Part shown: one piece after another, positions 9,637-18,936 of the stretch | Layout: every line of letters begins with the position of its first letter | Numbering within the stretch: position 1 is the stretch's first letter | From: Deltaproteobacteria bacterium | GTDB taxonomy: Bacteria; Myxococcota_A; UBA9160; SMWR01 | Reading direction: 5' to 3' | Assembly: GCA_002729515.1 (NCBI GenBank) | Contig: PBYF01000143.1 | Location: 1-64,000 of the forward strand | DNA length: 64,000 bases | Notes under the pieces: model-generated | Told to the model about the DNA's origin: nothing | The model's input: only the letters and a program-made list of their open reading frames with translations | The model's database searches: none | Made by a program: the position numbers and the translations under genes

Positions 9637-10994
9637 GGGATCGATTGTTCGGAACCGATGGCGTGCGCGGTCGGGCCAATGAACACCCCATGACGGCGGA
9701 GGTCGCACTGGCGCTCGGCCAGGCGATTGCCCACGTATTGCGGGTACCCGGTGCCGAGCGGCGCCGGATCATCATCGGCAAGGACACGCGGCTTTCGGGC
9801 TACGTATTCGAGGACGCACTCGCGGCTGGTATCTGCACCATGGGTGTCGACGTGATCCAGGTGGGTCCGATGCCTACCCCGGGGATGGCCTTCCTGACTC
9901 AGGACATGCGGTGTCACGCGGGTGTCATGATCTCGGCGAGTCATAACGCGTACGAGGACAACGGCATCAAGTTCTTCTCGAGCGATGGTTTCAAGCTGCC
10001 CGACGCGATCGAGACGCGCATCGAAAGCCTCATTGCAAGCGGCGAGTTGGCGACGCTGCGCGCCCCGGCCAACGAGATCGGCCAAGCCCGTCGCATCGAC
10101 GATGCCGAGGGCCGCTACGTCGTCTTCCTGAAGAAGACCCTCCCGCCCGGATTTTCGCTGGAGGGGCTCCGGGTGGTGCTCGACTGCGCCAACGGCGCGG
10201 GGTACAAGGTGGGCCCCACTGTTCTAGCGGAACTCGGTGCAGAAGTATTCGCGCTGGGCGTCGAACCCAACGGCCGGAACATCAACAACGGCTGTGGTGC
10301 GCTCTTCCCCGAGCGCACGGTGGCGAAGGTCCGCGAAGTGCGGGCAGATGTCGGCATCGCGCTCGACGGCGACGCGGATCGCGCGGTACTGGTGGACGAG
10401 CAGGGCGAGATTCTCGATGGCGACGAACTCCTCGCGCTCTTTACGCGCGACCTGATCGAGCGGGGCGCGCTGCGCGGCGACCAGGTCGTGGGTACCGTGA
10501 TGAGCAACCTGGGCCTCGAGCACGCGTTGACGGCCATGGGAACGCAACTGCTTCGCACGTCCGTGGGCGATCGCTACGTGGTGGAGGCCATGCGCAAGGA
10601 GGGCTGCAACCTGGGCGGTGAGCAGTCCGGACACCTGGTCTTTCTGGACCACAACACCACGGGTGACGCTCTGGTTACGGCACTCCAGGCGCTCGCGATC
10701 ATGCGGCGCAAGGGCGGCCGGCTCTCCGAGCTGGCGGAGGCCTTCGAGCGTTTTCCGCAGACACTCGTCAGCGTTCCGATCGCCGCGAAGCGCCCAATCG
10801 AGGAACTGCCAAAGGTGATGGAGGCGCTCGAGAGAATCGAAGCCGAGTTCGAAGGCCGTGGACGCGTAGTGATCCGCTACAGCGGTACCGAGCCCAAGGC
10901 CCGCATCATGGTGGAGGGTGACGACGCATCGCGCGTCTCCGAGGTTGCGGCGGAACTCGCCGATGAGCTGCGCTACGCGTTGGCCGAGGGCTAG
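9633..10994 (+). CDS. glmM: phosphoglucosamine mutase
   Basis: Interconverts glucosamine-6-phosphate and glucosamine-1-phosphate for UDP-GlcNAc, hence peptidoglycan and LPS. The active-site phosphoserine lies in ISASHNAYEDNG (Ser103 from this start), the metal loop is DGDADR, and the sugar- and phosphate-binding GGEQSGH and RYSGTEPK motifs are present. 453 residues, typical. The ATG overlaps the cdaR stop; longer open frame upstream is antisense/alternate-frame to cdaA and is not coding. UDP-GlcNAc made through this step is also the donor expected for the HpnI step encoded later in the window. Confidence 0.96.
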   Translation: MRDRLFGTDGVRGRANEHPMTAEVALALGQAIAHVLRVPGAERRRIIIGKDTRLSGYVFEDALAAGICTMGVDVIQVGPMPTPGMAFLTQDMRCHAGVMISASHNAYEDNGIKFFSSDGFKLPDAIETRIESLIASGELATLRAPANEIGQARRIDDAEGRYVVFLKKTLPPGFSLEGLRVVLDCANGAGYKVGPTVLAELGAEVFALGVEPNGRNINNGCGALFPERTVAKVREVRADVGIALDGDADRAVLVDEQGEILDGDELLALFTRDLIERGALRGDQVVGTVMSNLGLEHALTAMGTQLLRTSVGDRYVVEAMRKEGCNLGGEQSGHLVFLDHNTTGDALVTALQALAIMRRKGGRLSELAEAFERFPQTLVSVPIAAKRPIEELPKVMEALERIEAEFEGRGRVVIRYSGTEPKARIMVEGDDASRVSEVAAELADELRYALAEG

Positions 10995-10996
10995 CG

Positions 10997-11707
10997 GTGC
11001 CGGGACTCACCCTCGCGCTTCATGGCCTCGCCAGCCTGCGGGACGCTGCGGGAGCCACCGAGGTGGATCTGCCGGCGGCCGCAATGCTGGCCGAATTGGC
11101 GGGTGTCGACGTGGTGCGCCTCGCAGTGAGCGAAGACCTGAAGCCGGTTCGCGAGGACGACATTCGGGACGTGCGCCGCGCCGCACGCCGGCTCGAGCTG
11201 CGTCTGCCGCCGAGCCAGGCTCTCGTCAAGGTCGCTCTCGAAGGGCGCCCCCACCGGGTGGTGCTGGCGGCGGAGGGCCGCGCGCCCGGGGCGCCGGCAG
11301 CGCCCCTCGACCTCTCCGGCCGCGGAGCACCGCTGGAGCCGGTGGTTCGGACACTGGCCGAGGCGGGCATCCCGAGCTGCGCGGTCGTGGCCCCCGACCT
11401 CGATGCGGTGAAGCGAGTCCACGCCGAGAGCATTCCCGCCCTCGAGTTCTACACCGGGTCGCTCGTAGACCTGCCGCCGTCGGAGCGTGGTCCGGAGTTG
11501 GAACGTCTCGGAGATGCGGTCCGGCTCGCGTCGAAGCTCCAGTTGGCCATTGGTCTGGGCGGAGGGCTCTCGTTTCGCAATCTCACAGAGGTGCTCACCA
11601 CCTGTCCCGCCGCCGAGTGGGTGACGATCGGCCGCTCTGCGCTGGCCCGCGGCTTCCTGGTGGGCTTGGACCGGGCCCTGCGCGACTTGCGCGCCCGGAT
11701 CGCATGA
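10997..11707 (+). CDS. PdxJ-like protein lacking catalytic residues
   Basis: Alignable end to end with PdxJ (pyridoxine 5'-phosphate synthase), has the right length (236 residues), and occupies the usual pdxJ slot after glmM. However, the residues that define the enzyme are gone. The GVNIDH motif is replaced by LTLALHG, the HLREDRRH segment reads LAVSEDLKP (both histidines and the Arg lost), the Glu of NLEMA is Arg (LELRL), and the His of NAGHGL is Gly (GLGGGL). The TIM-barrel pattern and the phosphate-loop-like IGRSALARG remain. I infer a folded but non-PdxJ protein, or one with a different activity. GTG start two bases after glmM; its stop overlaps the nnr start. Confidence 0.75.
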   Translation: MPGLTLALHGLASLRDAAGATEVDLPAAAMLAELAGVDVVRLAVSEDLKPVREDDIRDVRRAARRLELRLPPSQALVKVALEGRPHRVVLAAEGRAPGAPAAPLDLSGRGAPLEPVVRTLAEAGIPSCAVVAPDLDAVKRVHAESIPALEFYTGSLVDLPPSERGPELERLGDAVRLASKLQLAIGLGGGLSFRNLTEVLTTCPAAEWVTIGRSALARGFLVGLDRALRDLRARIA

Positions 11708-13299
11708 CGCTGCACCGGATCTGGCCGCTCGTCGGTGCGGAGACCATGCGCGCCCTCGATCGCCACACGATCGAGACCCTCGGCGTGCCGGGCGAGGTGC
11801 TGATGGAGAGTGCCGGCCGCGCGGCCGCGCAGGTCGTTCTCGAAGAGCTGCGCGCTGCGGGCGAGGTGCTCGTGGTCTGTGGCATGGGCAACAACGGCGG
11901 CGATGGCTTCGTGGTCGCACGCCACCTGCATCTGCTCGGCGTGCCGGTGCGCCTGGCCCTGCTGGGAGAGTCGCGGCGGCTGCGCAAAGACGCGGCGGCC
12001 AACGCGCGCCGGGCGCGCACGGCAGGCCTCGAGATCGGCGGACCGCGCTGGCGCGCTCCGCGGCGCGGCGTGATCGTCGATGCGATCTTCGGGACCGGGC
12101 TTTCGCACCCGGTCGACAAGGCGCCGGCGGCCAGCGTGCGGCGAATTGCGGCGAGTCGCGGTTCCGACGTGCGCGTGGTGGCGCTCGACATGCCCTCCGG
12201 GATCTGCGCCGACACGGGTCAAGCGCTCGGTGATGCGGTGCGCGCCGATGTAACCGTCACCTTCGGCCTGCCGAAAATCGGGCTCGCACTCGAGCCGGGA
12301 CGCGAGCACGCCGGTCGGGTGGTGGTGGCCCGTATCGGCATCGTCGACGAGACACCGACAGCGCGCCCGGACGCCGCGGTCTGGACCCGGGCTGCGGCCG
12401 GCGAGCGGATGCCGGCACGGCCCCCAGCCGGGCACAAGGGCCGCTTTGGTCACGCGCTGGTCGTGGCGGGTTCGGAGGGCAAGACCGGCGCCGCTGCCCT
12501 CGCCGCAGATGCGGCGGCACGGGTGGGCGCCGGGCTGGTCACCGTGGCGTGCCCGGCCGGAGTAAACGAGATCCTCGAGGTGAAGTGCACCGAGGCCATG
12601 ACCGCGCCGCTTCCCGACACCGCCGGCCGCGCGCTTGCGGCCGGGGCCGAGGACGCCCTCGTCGAACTTGCGGCAGGGCGGAGCGCTGTCGGCATGGGTC
12701 CCGGGCTGGGAGGCAGCGCCGAAACGGCGAAGCTCGTGCGCGGTGTGGCGCTCCGAGTGCGGGCGCCGCTGGCACTCGATGCCGATGCACTGCACCCGTT
12801 TGCGGCTTCGCCCGAACTGCTGCGCGAGCGGGCCGGCGCAACATTGCTCACCCCGCATCCGGGCGAGGCGGCGGCGCTGCTGGGAGGATCCGCTCGCGAA
12901 CTCAACCGCGACCGGCCGGGCGCCGCACGCTGCCTGGCCGAGCGCACGGGTGCCGTGGTGCTGTTGAAGGGCGCCGGCACGGTGATCGCCTCGCCGGACG
13001 GTGCGCTGCTCGTGAATCCGAATGGCGGTCCGGCGCTGGGCAGCGGGGGCACGGGCGACGTTCTGCTCGGCATGGCTGCGGGCCTCCTGGCCCAGGGGCT
13101 CAACTGCTTCGATGCCGCAGCGCTCGCCGCCTTCTGGCACGGCTTCGCCGCCGACCGGATCGCCGAGCGCACCGGGCCGTCGGGCTTGCTCGCGGGCGAC
13201 CTGGCCGGCGAACTGCCCGAAGCGGGTCGGATTCTGCGCGCTGCGGCCGTCGCCCCGATCGCGGGAGAACGCCTTGCGCTGGCCTTCCCCGAGCCCTGA
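11704..13299 (+). CDS. nnr: bifunctional NAD(P)HX epimerase/dehydratase
   Basis: Repairs hydrated NAD(P)H. The N-terminal YjeF-type epimerase domain (about 1-210) shows GMGNNGGDGFVVARHL and DAIFGTGL. The C-terminal ADP-dependent ribokinase-like dehydratase (about 230-520) shows KTGAA, PHPGEAA, KGAGT and the NPNGGPALGSGGTGDVL segment with the catalytic Asp. 531 residues, as for the fused YjeF form. ATGA overlap with the PdxJ-like gene. In related genomes acpS often sits between these two genes; it is absent here. Confidence 0.94.
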   Translation: MTLHRIWPLVGAETMRALDRHTIETLGVPGEVLMESAGRAAAQVVLEELRAAGEVLVVCGMGNNGGDGFVVARHLHLLGVPVRLALLGESRRLRKDAAANARRARTAGLEIGGPRWRAPRRGVIVDAIFGTGLSHPVDKAPAASVRRIAASRGSDVRVVALDMPSGICADTGQALGDAVRADVTVTFGLPKIGLALEPGREHAGRVVVARIGIVDETPTARPDAAVWTRAAAGERMPARPPAGHKGRFGHALVVAGSEGKTGAAALAADAAARVGAGLVTVACPAGVNEILEVKCTEAMTAPLPDTAGRALAAGAEDALVELAAGRSAVGMGPGLGGSAETAKLVRGVALRVRAPLALDADALHPFAASPELLRERAGATLLTPHPGEAAALLGGSARELNRDRPGAARCLAERTGAVVLLKGAGTVIASPDGALLVNPNGGPALGSGGTGDVLLGMAAGLLAQGLNCFDAAALAAFWHGFAADRIAERTGPSGLLAGDLAGELPEAGRILRAAAVAPIAGERLALAFPEP

Positions 13300-13771
13300 C
13301 GCGACTCGGGCGGCGGGGCGCTGTCTGGCCGCCGTCGTGGGCGAGGGCTGCGTGATCGCGCTCTTCGGTCCGCTCGGCGCGGGGAAGACCGCCTTCGTCA
13401 AGGGATTGGCCGATGGCCTGGGTGTCGACCCGCTGCAGGTGGCGAGTCCCAGCTTCGTGATCGCAGCGGAGTATCCCGCGTCCCGGGGCCGTCGCCTGGC
13501 GCACGTAGACTGCTATCGACTCGACGGGGCGGCGGCGCTCGATCACGCGGGCTTTCAGGACTTGCTGGGCCCGGATTCCGTGGTCGCTGTCGAGTGGGCG
13601 GACCGGGCGCTCGGTGCACTGCCGGCCGATCGTCTCGAGATCCGTATCGACCGGTCCCGGGACGAGGCGGCGCAGACGCAGCGTGTGCTACACGCAAAGG
13701 GCTCGGGACCCGCCTCCCGGGAAATCCTGGCTCGCTGGAGCGACGCGTTGACAGGTGATCAATGGCCCTGA
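13274..13771 (+). CDS. tsaE: tRNA threonylcarbamoyladenosine biosynthesis ATPase
   Basis: P-loop ATPase of the TsaBDE complex that installs t6A37 on ANN-decoding tRNAs. Walker A is FGPLGAGKT; a Ser-Pro-SF switch (VASPSFVI), the HVDCYRL motif and VEWADR follow, as in TsaE. The TTG start at 13274 is chosen because it includes the family-typical [13 protein letters not shown] helix; it overlaps the end of nnr by 26 bases. 165 residues. Its 3' end overlaps lysC by 10 bases. Confidence 0.88.
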   Translation: MRWPSPSPDATRAAGRCLAAVVGEGCVIALFGPLGAGKTAFVKGLADGLGVDPLQVASPSFVIAAEYPASRGRRLAHVDCYRLDGAAALDHAGFQDLLGPDSVVAVEWADRALGALPADRLEIRIDRSRDEAAQTQRVLHAKGSGPASREILARWSDALTGDQWP

Positions 13772-15003
13772 TTGTCCAGAAATACGGCGGCACGAGCGTC
13801 GGTGATCTCGACTGCATCCGGAACGTCGCCCAGCGCGTCGTGTCCAGCGCTGCGGTCGGCAACCAGGTGGCGGTCGTCGTCTCCGCAATGGCCGGCGAGA
13901 CGGATCAGCTGGTGAGCTGGGCCCGGGAGATCGGCGGCGAGCAGCCGGACCCGCGGGAAGTCGACATGCTGGTCTCAACCGGCGAGCAGAAGACGATTGC
14001 GCTGCTCGCCCTGGCGATCCGGCAACTGGGGCACTCGGCCCGCTCCTTCACCGGTGGCCAGATGGGGATCCGCACCGATACCGCCCACACGCGCGCGCGC
14101 ATCGCGAGCGTCGATGCCGAGCGGCTTCAGGCGGTCCTGGATCGGGGAACCGTGGCGGTGCTCGCCGGCTTTCAGGGTATCGATGACGAGGGCAACATCA
14201 CGACGCTCGGCCGAGGCGGCTCCGATACCTCGGCGGTTGCGGTCGCCGCGGCTCTGGGGGCCGACATCTGTGAGATCTACACGGACGTCGAAGGCGTCTA
14301 CACGAGCGATCCGCGCGTGGTGCCGCGGGCCCGCAAACTCGACCGCATCTCTTACGATGAGATGATCGAGATGGCGAGCCTCGGTGCGAAAGTGCTCCAG
14401 ATCCGCTCGGTGCGCTTCGCAATGCGCCACGGAGTGCCACTTCACGTGCGCTCCTCGTTCATACCCGATGAGGGCACTTGGGTGGTGCCGGAGGAGGGGG
14501 TCATGGAAGGCTTGTTCGTGTCGGGTGTCACCTACAACCGAGACGAGGCGAAGATTCGGTTGCGCGGCGTGAAGGATCACCCCGGTATCGCCGCGCGGAT
14601 TTTCGCACCGCTCTCGGAGGCGGAAATCGTGGTGGACATGATCATCCAGAACCTGTCTCAGGACGGGACGACCGATATCACCTTCACCGTGGCGCGGGAC
14701 GACTACCGCCGCGCGCTCGCGATTGTCGAGGCCGAGTGTGCAGCCATCGGTGCGGCCGGTGTCGATGGGGACCAGAGCATTGCGAAGGTGTCGATCGTCG
14801 GCCTGGGCATGAAGGACCACGCCGGTGTGGCGAGCCGCATGTTCCAGGTACTGGCGGAGCACGGGGTCAACATCCAGCTCATTTCCACCAGTGAGATCAA
14901 GGTTTCGGTGGTGATCGAGGAATCGCACACGGAATCGGCGGTGAGAGCCCTCCACGCGGCGTTTCTCGAGGCCGGCGCAGATGAGCCGCGTTCCGAGGCC
15001 TGA
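13762..15003 (+). CDS. lysC: aspartate kinase
   Basis: First step of Lys/Met/Thr and diaminopimelate synthesis: phosphorylates aspartate. The N-terminus has [11 protein letters not shown], followed by the kinase [11 protein letters not shown] and [13 protein letters not shown] motifs. Two C-terminal ACT domains (about 265-330 and 345-405, the second starting [16 protein letters not shown]) are the expected allosteric sites for lysine and/or threonine. 413 residues, a stand-alone kinase without fused homoserine dehydrogenase. ATG with AGGTGAT upstream; overlaps tsaE. Confidence 0.95.
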   Translation: MALIVQKYGGTSVGDLDCIRNVAQRVVSSAAVGNQVAVVVSAMAGETDQLVSWAREIGGEQPDPREVDMLVSTGEQKTIALLALAIRQLGHSARSFTGGQMGIRTDTAHTRARIASVDAERLQAVLDRGTVAVLAGFQGIDDEGNITTLGRGGSDTSAVAVAAALGADICEIYTDVEGVYTSDPRVVPRARKLDRISYDEMIEMASLGAKVLQIRSVRFAMRHGVPLHVRSSFIPDEGTWVVPEEGVMEGLFVSGVTYNRDEAKIRLRGVKDHPGIAARIFAPLSEAEIVVDMIIQNLSQDGTTDITFTVARDDYRRALAIVEAECAAIGAAGVDGDQSIAKVSIVGLGMKDHAGVASRMFQVLAEHGVNIQLISTSEIKVSVVIEESHTESAVRALHAAFLEAGADEPRSEA

Positions 15004-15361
15004 GCCGGTGGGGCAGGGGCCCGCGGCTGCCGCATTCGCGGTCGCAGCGGCGCTTTGGCTCGTTGCCCTCGCGCCCGCCGGCCCGACGCCGTCCGTTTCC
15101 GCCACTGCAGCGCCAGCATCCGGGCCCGCGCGTCTGCTCTTCGGCGCGGCCCTCGATCCCAACCGGGCCGGCGCCGCGACGCTCGAAGTCCTGCCCGGGA
15201 TCGGCCCGGCGCGGGCTGCGGCCATCCTGGCCGCGCGCTGTGAGCACGCCTTCGCGAGCGTTTCCGACCTCGAGCGCGTGCCCGGCATCGGGTCCCATAC
15301 GCTCGAACGGATCGCACCCATGTTGAGAGTGAGCGGCGCTTCCCCGACCTGCGTCCAGTAA
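14981..15361 (+). CDS. ComEA-like helix-hairpin-helix protein
   Basis: 126 residues: an N-terminal hydrophobic segment (about 17-37, probable signal anchor), an Ala/Pro-rich linker, then two helix-hairpin-helix motifs (LEVLPGIGPARAAAIL and LERVPGIGSHTLERI). This is the arrangement of ComEA-type DNA-binding proteins, which bind DNA during uptake. No other competence gene is nearby, so a role in uptake is only inferred. Overlaps the end of lysC by 23 bases, so it is likely co-transcribed. Confidence 0.8.
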   Translation: MSRVPRPEPVGQGPAAAAFAVAAALWLVALAPAGPTPSVSATAAPASGPARLLFGAALDPNRAGAATLEVLPGIGPARAAAILAARCEHAFASVSDLERVPGIGSHTLERIAPMLRVSGASPTCVQ

Positions 15362-15371
15362 ACTCGCCCCG

Positions 15372-16724
15372 ATGGTCACAATCAGTCAGCGCCTGATCGA
15401 GATCCGGTCCTACCTGAGCGAGCGCCTCTGGCGCCAGGAACTGGAACCGGGCACATGGGCTGGACGCGGTGCCCGGCTCCTGCAGTTCTCGATCATGGTG
15501 GGAGAGGGCTTTGTTCGCGACCACCTGCTGCTGAGAGCCAGCGCGCTGACCTACTTCACGGTGCTCGCGCTCGTCCCCCTTCTGGCCATCGTGAGTTCGG
15601 TCCTGTCGGCGGTGGGAGTGACCGAGAACCTCGTGGATCCCGCGATCGACAGATTCACCGCCGTCGCTCCCGAGGTTGGGATGAGGATGCACGAGTTCGT
15701 CAACAACGCGAACTTCGGCGCACTCGGGAGCCTCGGCGCCGCGACGCTCTTCCTCACCACGGTGCTCGGAATCAGCAACATCGAACGCTCGTTGAATCAT
15801 ATCTGGGGCGTGCAGCAGGAGCGACCCTGGGCCCGCCGTCTGCCCGACTACCTGGCGGTTCTCATCGTGGCGCCGCTGTTGCTCGGCGTCGGGCTCTCGC
15901 TGGCGACCACCGTCAAAAGCCAGTGGGTCGTCCAGAAGCTCCTGGAATACCCGATCTTCGAACTCGCCTACTCCCTGGGTCTGAAGCAGGTACCGACTCT
16001 GATGCTCGGCGGGGGATTGGCCTTTCTGTACTGGTTCCTGCCGAATACGACGGTCCGGCCGCTTGCGGCAATCCTGGCTGGAATTGTCGCGGCGGTGGGG
16101 GTGAGCGGTGCGCTGAGCGTCTACATGAATTTCAGCGTCGGGGCCCTCCGGGCCGATATCCTGTACGGCGGTTTTGCACAATTACCGCTCTTTTTCGTCT
16201 GGGTTTATCTCGTCTGGGCCATTGTGCTCTTTGGAGCCGAAATTGCCTTCGCCTACCAGAACCTCGCGCTCTACGTACGTGAGGTTCGCGGTGAGAGCGC
16301 AGGACCGGCGGAGCGCGAGGCGATCGGTCTGCGCATCGCGCTCGAAATCGCCCGTTCGTTTCGAGACACCCGCCAACCTTGGACCGAAGACGAACTCTCG
16401 GACGGCCTGCGCGTTCCCGTGCGCACCGTGCGTGACATCCTGGTTCCGCTCCACCGCGCGCGCATTCTCGCCAGCGTAGAAGCCCCGGAAGGCGGAGGTT
16501 CCGGGTGGCAGCTCGGGAAACCGGCCGAAAAGATCCAGGCTGTCGATGTTCTCACTGCGTTGCGCGGCTCGCGGGAGCCGATTGCGGGCGAAACCGAGGT
16601 AACGCGAGCCGTGGAGTCACTGCTGGCCGAGATCCACGGCGGGGAAGTAAAGGCGGCGCGAGGCCAGTCGCTCGCCCACTTGCTGGCTGGAATTCCGAAA
16701 CTTTCCCCGAAGCCGCAGGCCTGA
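15372..16724 (+). CDS. YihY/BrkB family inner-membrane protein
   Basis: About six hydrophobic segments in residues 45-305 with the family's conserved patches (RASALTYFTVLALVPLLAI, SNIERSLNHIWGVQQERPW, LYGGFAQLPLFFVWVYLVW). Once misassigned as RNase BN; the true function is unknown. The C-terminal 130 residues are soluble and look like a winged-helix domain (LRVPVRTVRDILVPLHRARIL pattern), found in one subgroup of this family. 450 residues. Ten bases after the ComEA-like gene and ending two bases before the cysteine desulfurase start. Confidence 0.88.
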   Translation: MVTISQRLIEIRSYLSERLWRQELEPGTWAGRGARLLQFSIMVGEGFVRDHLLLRASALTYFTVLALVPLLAIVSSVLSAVGVTENLVDPAIDRFTAVAPEVGMRMHEFVNNANFGALGSLGAATLFLTTVLGISNIERSLNHIWGVQQERPWARRLPDYLAVLIVAPLLLGVGLSLATTVKSQWVVQKLLEYPIFELAYSLGLKQVPTLMLGGGLAFLYWFLPNTTVRPLAAILAGIVAAVGVSGALSVYMNFSVGALRADILYGGFAQLPLFFVWVYLVWAIVLFGAEIAFAYQNLALYVREVRGESAGPAEREAIGLRIALEIARSFRDTRQPWTEDELSDGLRVPVRTVRDILVPLHRARILASVEAPEGGGSGWQLGKPAEKIQAVDVLTALRGSREPIAGETEVTRAVESLLAEIHGGEVKAARGQSLAHLLAGIPKLSPKPQA

Positions 16725-16726
16725 AT

Positions 16727-17866
16727 TTGCGCGTCTACCTCGACCACAACGCAACCACTCCGCCGCGGGAGGAAGTGGTCGACGCGATGGAACGCGTACT
16801 GCGGGAGACCTGGGGCAACCCCTCGAGCACCCATGCGGAGGGAGCCGCTGCACGCGCAGCGGTGGATCGAGCGCGGGAGCAAGTCGCAAGCCTGGTCGGC
16901 TGTGCGCCGCGCGACCTGCTGTTTACCGCGGGCGCCACCGAGGCGAACAACACGGCCCTGCTCGGCGTACTGTCGGGCACGCCCGGGCACATCCTCTCCA
17001 GCGCCGTGGAGCACCCTTCGGTCGAGGCTGCGCTCGACGCACTCGAGTCACGCGGCTGGGAGGTCACCCGGGCGCCGGTAGATCCGGACGGACGGGTCGG
17101 TGCGGAGACGGCGATCGATGCCCTGCGCGAGGACACCGCACTCGTCTCGTTGATCTGGGCCAACAACGAAACCGGGGTGCTTCAGCCCGTGGACGAGATC
17201 GCCGAGGCCGCCCGGGAGCGAGGGATCCTCTTCCACACGGACGCGACTCAGCGCGTCGGAAAGCTGCCGATCGACCTCTCGCATACGCCCGCGGACCTGC
17301 TGTCGCTCTCAGCCCACAAACTGAACGGGCCAAAGGGCACCGGCGCATTGGTGGTGCGGCAAGGGCTCGCGTTCGAGCCCCTGCTCCGCGGGGGGCCCCA
17401 GGAAGGCGGCCGTCGCGGGGGCACCGAAAATGTTGCGGGCATCGTCGGGTTGGGAGAGGCGTGTGCCCTCGCGGCCCGCGAGCTGCCGGAGCGGGCCCGG
17501 CGCACCGGAGCCCTGCGCGACCGGCTCTGGGAGGGGATCTCGCAGAAGATCGCCGGAGTGCGCTGGAATGCCGCTTCCGACGCAGTTCTCCCCAATACCC
17601 TCAATGTTGGCTTCGAGGGGGTGGCGGGGGAAATGTTGCTCCAGGCCCTCGATCTCGAAGGTATCTCCGCGTCCGCGGGGGCCGCCTGTGCCTCGGGCTC
17701 GATCGAAGCTTCGCCGGTGCTCGTCGCCATGGGCCGGAGCCCCGCCGAGGCCCGGGGCACGTTGCGCTTCAGCGTCGGGCACGGCGTGGACGAATCCCAG
17801 ATCGACCACGTTCTCGCACTGCTTCCCGATCTGGTCGAGCGCGCGCGCGTGGCGGGAGACGTCTGA
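16727..17866 (+). CDS. cysteine desulfurase (NifS/IscS family)
   Basis: PLP enzyme that removes sulfur from cysteine as an enzyme persulfide. Seen: VYLDHNATTPP at the N-terminus, GATEANNTALLG, EHPSV, the PLP lysine in SAHKLNGPKGTGAL, and the persulfide cysteine in the loop ACASGS. About 379 residues. The TTG at 16727 gives the family-typical LRVYLDHNATT beginning just after the yihY stop. It overlaps mnmA (TGATG), so the product probably supplies sulfur directly to tRNA thiolation; no iscU or other Fe-S assembly genes adjoin. Confidence 0.93.
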   Translation: MRVYLDHNATTPPREEVVDAMERVLRETWGNPSSTHAEGAAARAAVDRAREQVASLVGCAPRDLLFTAGATEANNTALLGVLSGTPGHILSSAVEHPSVEAALDALESRGWEVTRAPVDPDGRVGAETAIDALREDTALVSLIWANNETGVLQPVDEIAEAARERGILFHTDATQRVGKLPIDLSHTPADLLSLSAHKLNGPKGTGALVVRQGLAFEPLLRGGPQEGGRRGGTENVAGIVGLGEACALAARELPERARRTGALRDRLWEGISQKIAGVRWNAASDAVLPNTLNVGFEGVAGEMLLQALDLEGISASAGAACASGSIEASPVLVAMGRSPAEARGTLRFSVGHGVDESQIDHVLALLPDLVERARVAGDV

Positions 17867-18936
17867 TGGCGTCCGAGCGGGTCGTGGTGGCCATGTCGGG
17901 CGGGGTCGATTCGTCCGTGGCGGCTGCCCGGGTCATCGCGGCAGGGCACGAGGCTGTGGGCATCACGCTCCACCTGGCGGGAAGCGACTCCCGCTGTTGT
18001 TCTCTCGCCGATGCGGACGATGCCCGGCGCGTCGCCGAGCGGCTCGGAATTCGTTTTTTCGTGGCCAACTATCGAGAGCGTTTCCGGCGTGAAGTCATGG
18101 AGAGCTTCGCCGATGCCTACTTGGCCGGTCGCACGCCGATCCCGTGCGTGACCTGCAACTCCCGTTTCAAGTTCGATTACCTGCTCGAGCGCGCACGCGT
18201 TCTGGGGGCTGAGGCGGTGGCGTCGGGTCATTACGCTCGCGTGGACACGGATCCCCGTACGGGTCGGTGCCGCTTGCGACGCGCCGCAGACCTCGAAAAA
18301 GACCAGACGTACTTCCTGTTCGAGCTGAAGCAGGAGCAGCTGGCTCGGATCCGATTTCCTCTCGGCGAACTCACCAAGGTGGCAGTGCGTGCCGAAGCGC
18401 GCGCCCTCGGACTCGCCACGGCGGAGAAGTCCGAGAGCCAGGAGATCTGCTTCGTTCCCGAGGGCAACTACGCCTCGGCGGTCGAGCGCATCCGTCCCGA
18501 TCGGCTTCCGGGAGTGGGTGAAATCGTCGACGGAGACGAGCACGTTCTCGGGTATCACCGCGGCATTCACCATTTCACCGTCGGTCAGCGGCGGGGACTC
18601 GGCATAGCGGCGGATCGGCGCTTCTACGTCACGCGCATCGACGCCGCGCGCAATCGAGTTGTCGTCGGGGACGGGCAGGCACTGCGCGTCGGTACCGCAG
18701 AACTCGAACACGTGAGCTGGACCTCGGACGAGGCCCCCCGCGTTCCGGTCCCTTGCCGTGTACGTATCCGGAGCCGACATGCGGGTGCACCTGCGCTGGT
18801 CGAGGCCGGCAGCCACGGGACCGCACGCGTTCGGTTTGAAGCGCCGGTGAGCGCCGTTTCACCCGGTCAGGCGGCCGTCTTCGATCGTGGTGACGAGGTG
18901 CTCGGGGGCGGCTGGATTGCTGGCGCCCCGTCGTGA
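17866..18936 (+). CDS. mnmA: tRNA-specific 2-thiouridylase
   Basis: ATP-dependent thiolation of U34 in tRNA-Lys, -Glu and -Gln. PP-loop [12 protein letters not shown] near residue 9; catalytic cysteines in PCVTCNSRFKF and in SQEICFVPEG; tRNA-binding QTYFLF and GQRRGLGI segments. 356 residues. The ATG overlaps the desulfurase stop, and its own stop overlaps the rnc GTG, so the three genes are translationally coupled. Confidence 0.95.
   Translation: MASERVVVAMSGGVDSSVAAARVIAAGHEAVGITLHLAGSDSRCCSLADADDARRVAERLGIRFFVANYRERFRREVMESFADAYLAGRTPIPCVTCNSRFKFDYLLERARVLGAEAVASGHYARVDTDPRTGRCRLRRAADLEKDQTYFLFELKQEQLARIRFPLGELTKVAVRAEARALGLATAEKSESQEICFVPEGNYASAVERIRPDRLPGVGEIVDGDEHVLGYHRGIHHFTVGQRRGLGIAADRRFYVTRIDAARNRVVVGDGQALRVGTAELEHVSWTSDEAPRVPVPCRVRIRSRHAGAPALVEAGSHGTARVRFEAPVSAVSPGQAAVFDRGDEVLGGGWIAGAPS

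Noticed and set aside
11449-13401. 650-codon minus-strand open frame opposite nnr
   Set aside because: Antisense shadow of a confidently identified gene; composition is Arg/His/Gln-rich, as expected of a reverse frame.
13748-13776. TTGACA before lysC as its promoter
   Set aside because: No acceptable -10 at 16-18 bases; the site lies within the lysC ribosome-site region and lysC overlaps tsaE, favouring operon transcription.
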